Shown: piece by piece, positions 27,762 through 34,843 of the stretch
Position numbering within the stretch: the stretch's first letter is position 1
Layout of the letters: the number at the start of each line of letters is the position of its first letter
Origin: DASRDU01 sp046331565
Lineage (GTDB): Bacteria > Acidobacteriota > Blastocatellia > RBC074
Assembly (NCBI GenBank): GCA_046331565.1
Contig: JAXLQP010000001.1
Coordinates: forward strand, 930,001-994,000
DNA length: 64,000 nt
Direction of reading: 5' to 3'
Translations under genes and position numbers: made by a program
Notes under the pieces: generated by a model
The model's database searches: none
The model's input: only the letters and a program-made list of their open reading frames with translations
What the model was told of the DNA's origin: nothing

Positions 27762-28571
27762 TTAACTGCCACGTAATGAAGCGATGACGTTCATCAGGTG
27801 AGTGACACGGTGCGGGTCAACTGTATTAAGCCAGTTACCGGCAGTCTTGAAATGTGAGCCGATGATGAATCCGTCGGCGAGGGGATAAAACTCAGAGATG
27901 TTTCCGGCATCAATGCCTGAACCGAGAATGACGGGCAGATGACAATGCGCGCTGACTTCTTCGACATCGGCGCGGCGCGGGGCATCTCCGGTGACGCTGC
28001 CGGTGACGATGACTGCATCGGCGCGCATGAATTCAACGGCTTCGGCTGTCGCTCCGAGGCTGATGTCGGCGGTGATGGCGTGCGAGGAATGTTTCTTTTT
28101 CACATCGGCCCAGACCTGCACACGGTCAGCGCCGATCATTTTGCGGTAACGCAGCAGTTTCGCGGCTGACGATTCGATCAGGCCTTCATCCGCGACGTGC
28201 GCAAAGGCGTAACCTTCAGCGCGAATGAAATCGAGTCCGGCAGCGTGCGCGACGGCCATTGCTTCGATGTTCGCTCCGGCCAGAATCTGAATGCCGACCG
28301 GCAAACTGCCTGCGACTTTGACGGCGCTGCCAATGATCGTCATGGCCGCAGTGATTTCGGGGCCGACCGCGCCGCGCAGGTACGGAACATCGTGCATGTT
28401 TTCAATGGCAATGCCGTCCACGCCGCAGTCACGATAAATTGCGGCTTCGCGCACTGCCAGCGCGGCCAGTTCAGCGACGCTCTGCGTGTTTGAGGGAGTG
28501 CCGGGCAGCGCGCCGACATGAATCATGCCGATGACCGGCTTTGCTGAATTGAACAGACTGACGGGCATCAT
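27762..28571 (-). CDS. BtpA/SgcQ family TIM-barrel protein
   Basis: A 269-residue protein of the BtpA/SgcQ family (COG0434), a predicted TIM-barrel enzyme of uncertain reaction; the name comes from cyanobacterial BtpA, needed for photosystem I accumulation, and E. coli SgcQ. Hallmarks are P-V-I-G-M-I-H-V-G-A-L-P-G-T-P near the start, D-G-I-A-I-E-N-M-H-D-V-P-Y, L-D-F-I-R-A-E-G-Y and the final S-G-I-D-A-G-N-I-S-E-F-Y-P-L-A-D-G-F-I-I-G-S-H-F-K. Two tandem ATG codons start the gene directly at the TAA of the deaminase, with no gap, so translation is very likely coupled. A role in nucleobase or nucleoside metabolism is inferred from this coupling. Confidence 0.85.
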   Translation of the reverse strand: MMPVSLFNSAKPVIGMIHVGALPGTPSNTQSVAELAALAVREAAIYRDCGVDGIAIENMHDVPYLRGAVGPEITAAMTIIGSAVKVAGSLPVGIQILAGANIEAMAVAHAAGLDFIRAEGYAFAHVADEGLIESSAAKLLRYRKMIGADRVQVWADVKKKHSSHAITADISLGATAEAVEFMRADAVIVTGSVTGDAPRRADVEEVSAHCHLPVILGSGIDAGNISEFYPLADGFIIGSHFKTAGNWLNTVDPHRVTHLMNVIASLRGS

Positions 28572-29027
28572 TTATTCCTCGCCAATATCCTCGTGCCAGA
28601 GTTCCGGGTAGTCAGCGATGAAACGGGCCAGCAGTTCGACGCATTCGGTTGAATTGAGGTCAATGACTTCAATCCCGTTTTCGCGCAGCCATTCGATGCC
28701 ACCGGCAAAGTTGACCGACTCACCGACAATCACTTTACCAATGCCGAACTGACGGATCAGACCGCTGCAATACCAGCACGGCGCCAGCGTCGTGACCATA
28801 ATTTTGTCGCGGTAGCTGCGCTGTCGTCCGGCCCGGCGAAAGGCATCTGTTTCACCGTGCGCCGAAGGATCACCATCCTGCACACGGCGATTGTGGCCGC
28901 GACCAAGCAGGTTGCCTGTGTGATCAAACAAGGCCGCGCCAATCGGGATGCCACCTTCGGCCAGTCCCTGCCGCGCCTCCTCAATCGCAGTTTGCAGCAT
29001 CGCGTGATAATCAGATATGTCACTCAT
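28572..29027 (-). CDS. Cytosine deaminase-like nucleoside/nucleobase deaminase (yeast FCY1 type)
   Basis: A 151-residue zinc deaminase of the cytidine deaminase superfamily. Zinc and catalytic residues are H-G-E (57-59) and P-C-W-Y-C (Cys84, Cys87). Several features fit yeast cytosine deaminase rather than guanine or tRNA adenosine deaminases: E-G-G-I-P-I-G-A-A-L, G-R-G-H-N-R-R-V-Q, V-V-G-E-S-V-N-F-type segment (V-I-V-G-E-S-V-N-F-A-G-G) and the C-terminal P-E-L-W-H-E-D-I-G-E, close to the W-x-E-D-I-G-E end of FCY1. It would convert cytosine to uracil for pyrimidine salvage. It abuts the BtpA gene with no intervening base. Confidence 0.85.
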   Translation of the reverse strand: MSDISDYHAMLQTAIEEARQGLAEGGIPIGAALFDHTGNLLGRGHNRRVQDGDPSAHGETDAFRRAGRQRSYRDKIMVTTLAPCWYCSGLIRQFGIGKVIVGESVNFAGGIEWLRENGIEVIDLNSTECVELLARFIADYPELWHEDIGEE

Positions 29028-29039
29028 AAGCAGTCAGGA

Positions 29040-29213
29040 TTTTCACCACGAAGTTCACGAAGAACACGAAGAGAAAGAAGAGGAGAAGAGGAGAAAGGGA
29101 GAAAAGGAGAAGAGGAGAAAAGGTAATGAATCAAAGCTGTGGCTCAGATCATCTTTATCGCCACTTCTCCTTGTCTTTCTCTTCGTGTTCTTCGTGATCT
29201 TCGTGGTTTTCAA
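29040..29213. repeat. CACGAAG-family inverted repeat with 56-nt purine run
   Basis: Left arm 29040-29072 (TTTTCACCACGAAG and 9-nt units) and right arm 29180-29213 (CTTCGTG units ending GTGGTTTTCAAAA). The left inner part is an uninterrupted purine run of 56 nt (29068-29123), the longest in the window. The element separates the carboxyltransferase gene from the deaminase gene on the minus strand. Confidence 0.92.
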
Positions 29214-29237
29214 AAATTGTCCACGTCACAAAAACAG

Positions 29238-30794
29238 TCAGGGGCGCAGGCCGCGACCTTTGGGGCCGAGTTGTGAGGGCAACAGTTCATAAGCTGTCTC
29301 AATCCATTCGCACAGCAGCGGGCGCGTGTCGCGCGGGTCAATGATCTCTTCAATGCCGAAGGCTTCAGCCGTGCGAAAAGGTGAGCGCAGTTCGTTGAGC
29401 ATCGCTTCGATTTCGCGCCGTCGCTCGTCAGGATCGGGCGCGGCTTCGATTTCACGTTTGTAGGCCGCCTGCACGCCGCCTTCAATCGGCAGCGAACCCC
29501 AGTCGCCCGAAGGCCACGCATAACGCAGATTCAGGGCCGCGTGATTGCCGTGCGCGGCGCCTGCGACGCCGAACACACGGCGCAGGATGATCGAACACCA
29601 GGGCACGGTGGCCTGATAGACAGCGGCGATGGCTCTGGCTCCGTACCGCGCTGTTCCGGCGCGTTCGGCGCGCGTGCCGATCAGAAAGCCCGGCTGATCC
29701 ACGAAATTGATCACCGGCAGGTGAAACGTATCGCACAGGTCAATGAAGCGAGTCATCTTTTCGCTGGCCGGGGCGTCAAGCCCGCCGCCGCCGTGTTTCG
29801 GGTCGTGCGCCATCACGCCGACCGGATAGCCGTGCAGCCGCGCGAGGCCCGTCACCAGCGGCCTGCCGAAATACCGGCCCGTTTCAAAGAATGAATCGTG
29901 ATCGAGCACCAGGCCGATCAGACGACGCACATCATAAGTGCGGCGACGGTCACGCCGAATGATTGAAATCAGTTCCTCCTCGCGGCGCTGCGGGTCGTCG
30001 TAATACTGCGAACGCGGCGGCAACTGCCAGACATGCGAGGGCAGGTATGAAAGAAAGCGGCGAATCTGCGCGAAGGCTTCATCCTCGCTTTCGACTTCGT
30101 TATCAACCGCGCCACTGCCGCGCGCGTGAATGTGCGAACCGCCGAGTTCTTCCTTCGTCACTTTTTCGCCAACGCCGCGCTCGACCACTGGCGGCCCGGC
30201 GACAAACAACTGGCTGATGTTTCTGACCATCACTGAAAAATGCGAAGCGATGACGCGCACTGCGCCAAGCCCTGCGACCGGGCCAAGACAGGCGGCAATG
30301 ACAGGGATTTCAGACATCTCAGCCACGATGATGTCCCACGCCGGATTGGCCGGGACGTAAGTGCGCTGCATTGTTTCGAGCGTTTTCACGCTGCCGCCGC
30401 CGCCTGTGCCATCAACCAGACGAATCATCGGCAGGCGCAGTTCACGCGCCATTTTTTCGGCATAACCGGCCTTGTAACCAATCGCCGCATCAGCCGCGCC
30501 GCCGCGCACCGTGAAATCATCGCCGCACACCACGACGCGACGGCCATCAATGCGGCCTGTGCCAATGACGACGTTGGATGGCGTGAATGAAACCAGCTCG
30601 CCATTTTCATAAACGGCTTTGCCGGTGAGCGCGCCGGTTTCGTGAAACGAATTGGCATCGAGCAGGCGGCTGATGCGTTCGCGCACGGTCAGGCGGCCAT
30701 TGGCGTGCTGCCGTTCGACGTTGGCCGGGCCGCCCATCTGGCGGGCCAGTTCTTCGCGTCGTCTGATTTCGTCAACTTCGGGTTGCCAGGTCAA
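29238..30794 (-). CDS. Acyl-CoA carboxylase carboxyltransferase subunit
   Basis: A 518-residue carboxyltransferase of the propionyl-/acetyl-/methylcrotonyl-CoA carboxylase beta family; it moves CO2 from carboxybiotin to an acyl-CoA alpha or gamma carbon. Family marks include G-R-L-T-V-R-E-R-I-S-R-L-L-D, D-D-F-T-V-R-G-G-A, G-G-S-H-I-H-A-R-G-S-G-A-V-D and, in the second crotonase-like half, D-Q-P-G-F-L-I-G and G-A-A-H-G-N-H. No biotin carboxylase or biotin carrier gene is in the window, so partners must be encoded elsewhere. It follows the phytanoyl-CoA dioxygenase-like gene by 39 bp and is probably co-transcribed with it, which hints at branched or odd-chain acyl-CoA catabolism. Confidence 0.87.
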   Translation of the reverse strand: MTWQPEVDEIRRREELARQMGGPANVERQHANGRLTVRERISRLLDANSFHETGALTGKAVYENGELVSFTPSNVVIGTGRIDGRRVVVCGDDFTVRGGAADAAIGYKAGYAEKMARELRLPMIRLVDGTGGGGSVKTLETMQRTYVPANPAWDIIVAEMSEIPVIAACLGPVAGLGAVRVIASHFSVMVRNISQLFVAGPPVVERGVGEKVTKEELGGSHIHARGSGAVDNEVESEDEAFAQIRRFLSYLPSHVWQLPPRSQYYDDPQRREEELISIIRRDRRRTYDVRRLIGLVLDHDSFFETGRYFGRPLVTGLARLHGYPVGVMAHDPKHGGGGLDAPASEKMTRFIDLCDTFHLPVINFVDQPGFLIGTRAERAGTARYGARAIAAVYQATVPWCSIILRRVFGVAGAAHGNHAALNLRYAWPSGDWGSLPIEGGVQAAYKREIEAAPDPDERRREIEAMLNELRSPFRTAEAFGIEEIIDPRDTRPLLCEWIETAYELLPSQLGPKGRGLRP

Positions 30795-30833
30795 CTTGGT
30801 GAACCTCCGGTTTTTTCAAGGTACAGCGAACTG

Positions 30834-31625
30834 TCAGTTCGCTCGACATTCATCATCAGGCAGGCCCAGTCCCCGGCGAATGGCGATTTCAACCGGAGAG
30901 TAGCTGCCATCAGCGCGGTGAAGCTGAAACGGTTCTGCCGGATAAAGCGGCGGCTGTGCCAGAAAGCGCGGTCTGAGGCCGCGATTCGGCTGCGCCGCGT
31001 GAATCAGAAACGGGTGACATAAATAAACCGTTCCGGCCTGGCCTGTTGCCAGGGCGAGCGGGCGATGCTCAACCGGCCCCATTTTTTCGGCCAGTTCAAG
31101 GAATGACAATCCTTCCTCGCCCGCCGGTTGCAGCAGCCGGGGAACATCCAGATGCGAACCGACACGAATGCGCGTCGGCGCGTCAGCTTCGCCCACGTCT
31201 GAAAACAGAAACAGCATCAGCAGCGCGCGACCCCTTGATTGCAGGTTCAGCCGCCACGAACCGTCAACTCCTTCAAAGCTCGCATCGGCGTGCCAGCCCG
31301 CGTCACCAGGATCAAGCGGACTCGGAAAGCGAATCGGAAAAGTGCCCAGGCTCGTTCGCGGCAGCCAGCGACCCCGGCCTACCAGCAGGTCAAAGGCTGC
31401 GTGCAGCAGCGGCGTATTCACGGCCTGGCAAAACGGCTCCTGCGCGTAACCGCCCAGGCGAATCACCGGCTGCGTCCAGGTCTGCGGGTCGTCGGGATCG
31501 CAGCCCGTATCGCGCCACAGAATCATTCTTCCCTCGTCGGCCAGTTCACGCGGAAAGGCGTGATCCAGGCGGATAAAACCGTCTCTGATAAACTGCCGCA
31601 CCTGCTGATCGTCTGACTGACTCAT
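30834..31625 (-). CDS. Phytanoyl-CoA dioxygenase family (PhyH-like) protein
   Basis: A 263-residue Fe(II)/2-oxoglutarate-dependent dioxygenase-like protein. The iron motif H-x-D is seen as W-H-A-D (His112, Asp114), and the distal histidine lies in C-H-P-F-L-I-H-A-A-Q-P-N (His204 or His209), followed by an arginine-rich R-G-L-R-P-R-F that would bind 2-oxoglutarate. PhyH proteins hydroxylate phytanoyl-CoA in eukaryotes but many bacterial members act on other small molecules. It is the first gene of a minus-strand group with the carboxyltransferase. A candidate promoter with a palindrome shared with the dehalogenase promoter lies 54-82 bp upstream. Confidence 0.83.
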   Translation of the reverse strand: MSQSDDQQVRQFIRDGFIRLDHAFPRELADEGRMILWRDTGCDPDDPQTWTQPVIRLGGYAQEPFCQAVNTPLLHAAFDLLVGRGRWLPRTSLGTFPIRFPSPLDPGDAGWHADASFEGVDGSWRLNLQSRGRALLMLFLFSDVGEADAPTRIRVGSHLDVPRLLQPAGEEGLSFLELAEKMGPVEHRPLALATGQAGTVYLCHPFLIHAAQPNRGLRPRFLAQPPLYPAEPFQLHRADGSYSPVEIAIRRGLGLPDDECRAN

Positions 31626-31678
31626 TGTTTTCGGAACTGCTGAGTGAGTGATGCCACTGCCGCTCGAATCCGGCGACA

Positions 31679-31707
31679 GACTGACCGGACGGTTGGCAGG
31701 TTGTCAA
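31679..31707 (-). promoter_or_regulatory. Candidate promoter/operator of the PhyH-like gene, shared with the dehalogenase site
   Basis: On the minus strand TTGACA (31702-31707) is followed by the site GACCGGACGGTTGGCA (31683-31698, + strand reading), 13 bp of which (ACCGGACGGTTGG) are identical to the site at 5061-5073. The -10 (TCAGTC) is poor. In both loci the palindrome has the same orientation and lies downstream of the -35 box. A possible rightward promoter (TTGTCA, 18 nt, TAGAGT at 31725-31730) for the TPR gene overlaps here too. The rest of 31626-31943 shows nothing further. Confidence 0.4.
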
Positions 31708-31943
31708 GTACCCGGCCAAACCGTTAGAGTATCAGTCAGCAGTCAGAGAAAGGGATGAAAATTACTCAGGGCTTCAGCGCCACTGAATCCTGATGCCACC
31801 CTGCCTCACCGCCGGGTGTCTTCTACCGAAAAGCTGGAAATCAGACGGAAATTGAGTTTTGGTATCTTCAGGGATAAAGCGCCCCGAACCGTCAGGACTG
31901 CATCAGACGGTCACTAATCAACACGAAAGAAGAAATATAAGTT

Positions 31944-33524
31944 ATGGGATTTCGTGAAGACTTCCGCGCCACCAGCAGCATCCCGGAAAGGTTGTTGCTG
32001 CCGGAACACAGAGATCCGGCAGAACCCGTCAGCGAAGAGGCTCGCCTGGCGGCGCTCGAAGATGCCGTCAGGACCAGTATGGAAGACGGCCTGCGACGCA
32101 TGGGCGAAAGCAGCGATGAAAACGCCATGATCCTGCAGGGCGAACTGGTCTGGCAGGTCGAACGCTTCGGCCTCAGCAAAAGATCGCCCGGCACACGCAG
32201 TTCGGAAGAGACGAGCGCTGCCATTCAGCAGTTGAGCGATTATCTCGGCTCGGCCTTCAGCGAAGTCCGCTGGGCCGTCGAACGCCAGGCCCAGGCTTCC
32301 GAACAGATTCTCAACACGCTGCTGGAATCGCTTGGTAATGATTCGCGCCAGTTTTTTGAGCAGGGCGTGAAATGTTACGAAGCCGGTGAATACGGCATGG
32401 CCAGAGAGCGTTTCAGTCGCGCGCTTGAATCTGATCGCACCAACCATTTCGCTTATCAGTATCTCGGTTTCATTGCTGTGGCTGAAGACAACGAAAGCGA
32501 AGCGATTCGATCCTTTGACCTGGCGCGCAAGTTTGCCCGCAATGGTTATCATCAGGCGCTGGCGCTTTCGCACCTGGCGCGCAGCTTTCATGCCGCCGAT
32601 AACGAAGCCACTGCTGCCGATTATGCCCGCGCTGCCACTGAAGCCAATCCTGAAACGGCCCGGTTCTGGTACGACCGCGCCGCTTACAATGCGCGGCTGG
32701 AACTGCGCAAGCAGGCCATCTCTGCCCTCAGAGAAGCGATTGAGCGCGACTGGACGTACTGGGCCGTTGTGATCAATGACCATGATTTTGAAGCGATTCG
32801 TGATGATGTCTTTCACCTGCTGGCGGAACTGCGCGAACGCGAACGCGCCAAGGCCCGGCAGGTGATTGATGATCTCAAAGCCGCCATCGCCACCGCCCAG
32901 CAGGCCGGAGCGGGCGACCGCCTGCATGACTGCCTCGAAGCCCTGAAGGATTTTGAGGAACGCCACAAACAGAACAACGTCTTCATTCACCGCGAACACC
33001 TCAGCGAAGTGCAGCAGTGGCACGACCTCGCTTTCAGAATCGCGGAACATTCGCTCGAAGCGCGCATCGCTGACAAGCAGCAGGAAGTCAGTCACCTGCT
33101 GGAAACCAGCCGACGGCAGCAGTCTTCACTCGAATCACAGGAAGGCGTGTTTTCACGCCGCTCATCATCAGTGAATCCGCGCGCGGTGGTCTGGAATATG
33201 CACTGGGGAGCTTATCTGCTCTGGTGTGCGGCCTGGGCGGGGCTGGTCTGGTGGCTGAAACTCTATCCGCCATATCTGGCCCTGGAACTGCTGGCGCTGC
33301 TGGTGGTCGGAGTGCTGGCGCTGCCGGTCGTCGGGCTGTTCATTTACAACCTGCGCCGCGAACTGAACGGCACCGCCGAAATCAAACTGAAGGAATCGCA
33401 GGAACGCGGCGCGCTCCATCGCATCGAGGTTGATCACACCAGTTCGCTCAATGCGCTGAATGCCGAACTCGACGCGCTGAAACTGTTTCTCGAAAGGTGC
33501 CGCCAGAAACAGTACGTCGTCTGA
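31944..33524 (+). CDS. TPR-repeat protein with C-terminal membrane segments, function unknown
   Basis: A 526-residue protein. Residues about 1-130 are acidic and helical; about 132-270 contain tetratricopeptide-like repeats (F-F-E-Q-G-V-K-C-Y-E-A-G-E-Y-G-M-A, then F-A-Y-Q-Y-L-G-F-I-A-V-A-E-D-N-E-S-E-A). A coiled-coil-rich part follows (about 290-415). Two hydrophobic segments near 428-445 and 452-475 (L-L-W-C-A-A-W-A-G-L-V-W-W-L and L-A-L-L-V-V-G-V-L-A-L-P-V-V-G-L) form a hairpin in the membrane, leaving the large N-terminal part and a coiled tail on the same side. No catalytic motif was seen. It stands alone, with a terminator-like hairpin after it. Scaffolding of a membrane process is the most that can be inferred. 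Confidence 0.8.
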   Translation: MGFREDFRATSSIPERLLLPEHRDPAEPVSEEARLAALEDAVRTSMEDGLRRMGESSDENAMILQGELVWQVERFGLSKRSPGTRSSEETSAAIQQLSDYLGSAFSEVRWAVERQAQASEQILNTLLESLGNDSRQFFEQGVKCYEAGEYGMARERFSRALESDRTNHFAYQYLGFIAVAEDNESEAIRSFDLARKFARNGYHQALALSHLARSFHAADNEATAADYARAATEANPETARFWYDRAAYNARLELRKQAISALREAIERDWTYWAVVINDHDFEAIRDDVFHLLAELRERERAKARQVIDDLKAAIATAQQAGAGDRLHDCLEALKDFEERHKQNNVFIHREHLSEVQQWHDLAFRIAEHSLEARIADKQQEVSHLLETSRRQQSSLESQEGVFSRRSSSVNPRAVVWNMHWGAYLLWCAAWAGLVWWLKLYPPYLALELLALLVVGVLALPVVGLFIYNLRRELNGTAEIKLKESQERGALHRIEVDHTSSLNALNAELDALKLFLERCRQKQYVV

Positions 33525-33554
33525 CGGCTGAGCGAATTCCCCTGAAATTAATGG

Positions 33555-33605
33555 TCAGGGCAATGATCTGACGGCTTTCCGGCTCTGTTCTCATCATTGC
33601 CCTGA
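33555..33605. terminator. Terminator-like stem-loop after the TPR gene
   Basis: TCAGGGCAATGAT (33555-33567) pairs perfectly with ATCATTGCCCTGA (33593-33605); a T-rich TCTTTTCC follows. It begins 30 bp after the TPR stop codon. The remaining gap to 33864 has no gene; TTGCCA (33671) with TATAAG/TAAGAT (33692-33699) is a weak candidate promoter for the molybdenum hydroxylase genes. Confidence 0.7.
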
Positions 33606-33864
33606 GGTCTTTTCCTTGCGCCTCACCGCGATGCCCGACGCTCCGACAGCCTGTTTAGCTTCCCCTGCCGTTGCCAGGAACTCTGGTCAGGTATAAGATA
33701 CCCGCCGCTTCATCACGAGATTCCGACTTGTCATCAACAATCCGAAACATCTGTGGCCGGAGAGGCTGCCAGGATGATTACCAGCAGTGTTTGACTGTGA
33801 ACTTGTCATCTTCGCTTTCCGGCTGAAAACCTCTCGCTTTCAATCGAACAAGGAGGTCAGAGAC

Positions 33865-34338
33865 GTGAAGACCAGGCTCACCATCAACGGCAGACCATAC
33901 GAAGGTGATGTCGAACCGCGCCTGCTGCTGGTTCATTTCATCCGCGACGTGCAGGGGCTGACCGGCACGCACATTGGCTGCGAAACCTCGATCTGCGGCG
34001 CCTGTACCGTGCTGGTCAATGGCAGCGCCGTGAAATCCTGCACCATGCTGGCCGTGCAGGCCGACGGCGCAGACATCACCACCATCGAAGGCCTCGCCCG
34101 GAACGGCGAACTGCATGCGGTGCAGGAAGGCTTCTGGGAAAAACACGGGCTGCAATGCGGCTACTGCACGCCGGGGATGATTATGTCCGCGTGCGCGCTG
34201 CTCAGGGACAACCCCAGCCCGACCGAAAGCGAAATCCGGCACGGCCTCGAAGGCAATCTCTGCCGCTGCACCGGCTATCAGCACATCGTGGACGCCGTGC
34301 AGTATGCGGCGGAAAAACTGAATGAGGGAATTCGGTAG
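33865..34338 (+). CDS. (2Fe-2S)-binding subunit of a molybdenum hydroxylase (CoxS-like)
   Basis: A 157-residue iron-sulfur subunit of xanthine dehydrogenase/CO-dehydrogenase-like enzymes; it carries two 2Fe-2S clusters that pass electrons from the Mo site to FAD. The plant-ferredoxin-type cluster ligands are Cys39, Cys44, Cys47 and Cys59 (G-C-E-T-S-I-C-G-A-C). The second cluster uses Cys98, Cys101, Cys133 and Cys135 (Q-C-G-Y-C-T-P-G and L-C-R-C-T-G-Y). The start is GTG 33865, set by AGGAGG at 33851. The last codons and the TAG stop lie inside an inserted repeat (ATTCGGTAG), so the original C-terminus may have been altered. The large subunit follows after an inserted four-helix-bundle gene. 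Confidence 0.92.
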   Translation: MKTRLTINGRPYEGDVEPRLLLVHFIRDVQGLTGTHIGCETSICGACTVLVNGSAVKSCTMLAVQADGADITTIEGLARNGELHAVQEGFWEKHGLQCGYCTPGMIMSACALLRDNPSPTESEIRHGLEGNLCRCTGYQHIVDAVQYAAEKLNEGIR

Positions 34339-34366
34339 TCGGAATTCGGTAGTCGGAAGACGGAAG
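34330..34366. repeat. GGTAGTCGG iteron, left flank of the four-helix-bundle gene
   Basis: Two copies of ATTCGGTAGTCGGAA followed by GACGGAAG. It is the inverse of the CCGACTA units at 34781-34824. The first TAG here is the stop codon of the CoxS-like gene. The same family, without a gene between its arms, occurs at 48258-48396. Confidence 0.85.
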
Positions 34367-34416
34367 AAAGAAAAGCGGAAGTGGCAGGCGGCGGGCAGCA
34401 GCGGGGAGGCTTGCAG

Positions 34417-34785
34417 ATGAAAGCTCGTTGTTTTCAGGATCTGGAAATGTGGCAGTTGTCGCATGCCTGGGTGCTGAAGATTTACAAGGTGACTGAATCC
34501 TTCCCCAGACACGAAATGTTCGGGCTGACTTCGCAACTCAGACGCGCTGCTGTTTCCGTTCCGGCCAATATTGCTGAAGGTTTCAGAAAAAGAAGCGCGG
34601 CAGAAAAGGGCCGCTTCTATAACATCTCGCAAGGCTCACTGGAGGAATGTCGCTACTACCTGATACTCGCAAACGACCTGGGGTATGCCAGCACGTCAGA
34701 ACTTCAGAACGAACTGGATCGGATTGGCCGCATCATTGATTCTTACGTCAGGGCTGTTACAGCCGGGAGGCCTGCTGATTCCTGA
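34417..34785 (+). CDS. Four-helix-bundle protein (S23/23S rRNA intervening-sequence type)
   Basis: A 122-residue protein of the four-helix-bundle family that includes proteins encoded in 23S rRNA intervening sequences and the Avd accessory proteins of diversity-generating retroelements. The signature L-T-S-Q-L-R-R-A-A-V-S-V-P-A-N-I-A-E-G-F (37-56) is intact, as are F-Q-D-L-E-M-W-Q-L at the start and G-S-L-E-E-C-R-Y-Y-L-I-L-A near 73. The start is ATG 34417 with GGGGAGG upstream. No reverse transcriptase, rRNA or variable repeat is nearby, so this is a free-standing member. It lies between CoxS- and CoxL-like genes and between inverted iterons; its relation to the enzyme is probably accidental. 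Molecular function of free-standing members is unknown. Confidence 0.88.
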   Translation: MKARCFQDLEMWQLSHAWVLKIYKVTESFPRHEMFGLTSQLRRAAVSVPANIAEGFRKRSAAEKGRFYNISQGSLEECRYYLILANDLGYASTSELQNELDRIGRIIDSYVRAVTAGRPADS

Positions 34786-34824
34786 CTACCGACTACCGAC
34801 TACCGACTACCGACTACCGACTTC
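34781..34824. repeat. CCGACTA iteron, right flank of the four-helix-bundle gene
   Basis: Five tandem 7-nt units (CGACTAC) from 34785, closing with CGACTTCC. It is the inverse of 34330-34366 and overlaps the TGA stop of the S23-type gene. It ends 19 bp before the CoxL-like ATG, whose AGGAGG lies just outside. Confidence 0.88.
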
Positions 34825-34843
34825 CTGAACCGAGGAGGAAAAC

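Larger units (their letters stand above)
34330..34824. mobile_element. Candidate inserted unit: four-helix-bundle gene between inverted iterons
   Basis: A 495-bp unit made of GGTAGTCGG units (34330-34366), a 122-codon S23-type gene, and CCGACTA units (34781-34824). It separates the S and L subunit genes of one enzyme, takes over the CoxS stop codon, and its own gene's TGA overlaps the right iterons. No transposase is encoded, so movement would need help from elsewhere. The interpretation as a mobile unit is an inference. Confidence 0.4.

Noticed and set aside
31914..33095. Long antisense open frame opposite the TPR gene (393 codons), and similar ones at 34847-35884, 37077-38267 and 40096-41217
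   Set aside because: These are antisense shadows of well-supported genes in GC-rich DNA; composition is Arg/His-rich and no family motif or SD fits.
34417..34785. Diversity-generating retroelement, because Avd belongs to the same fold family
   Set aside because: No reverse transcriptase, template/variable repeat pair or target gene is seen nearby.
34417..34785. 23S rRNA intervening sequence
   Set aside because: The gene is embedded among protein genes; no rRNA sequence flanks it.
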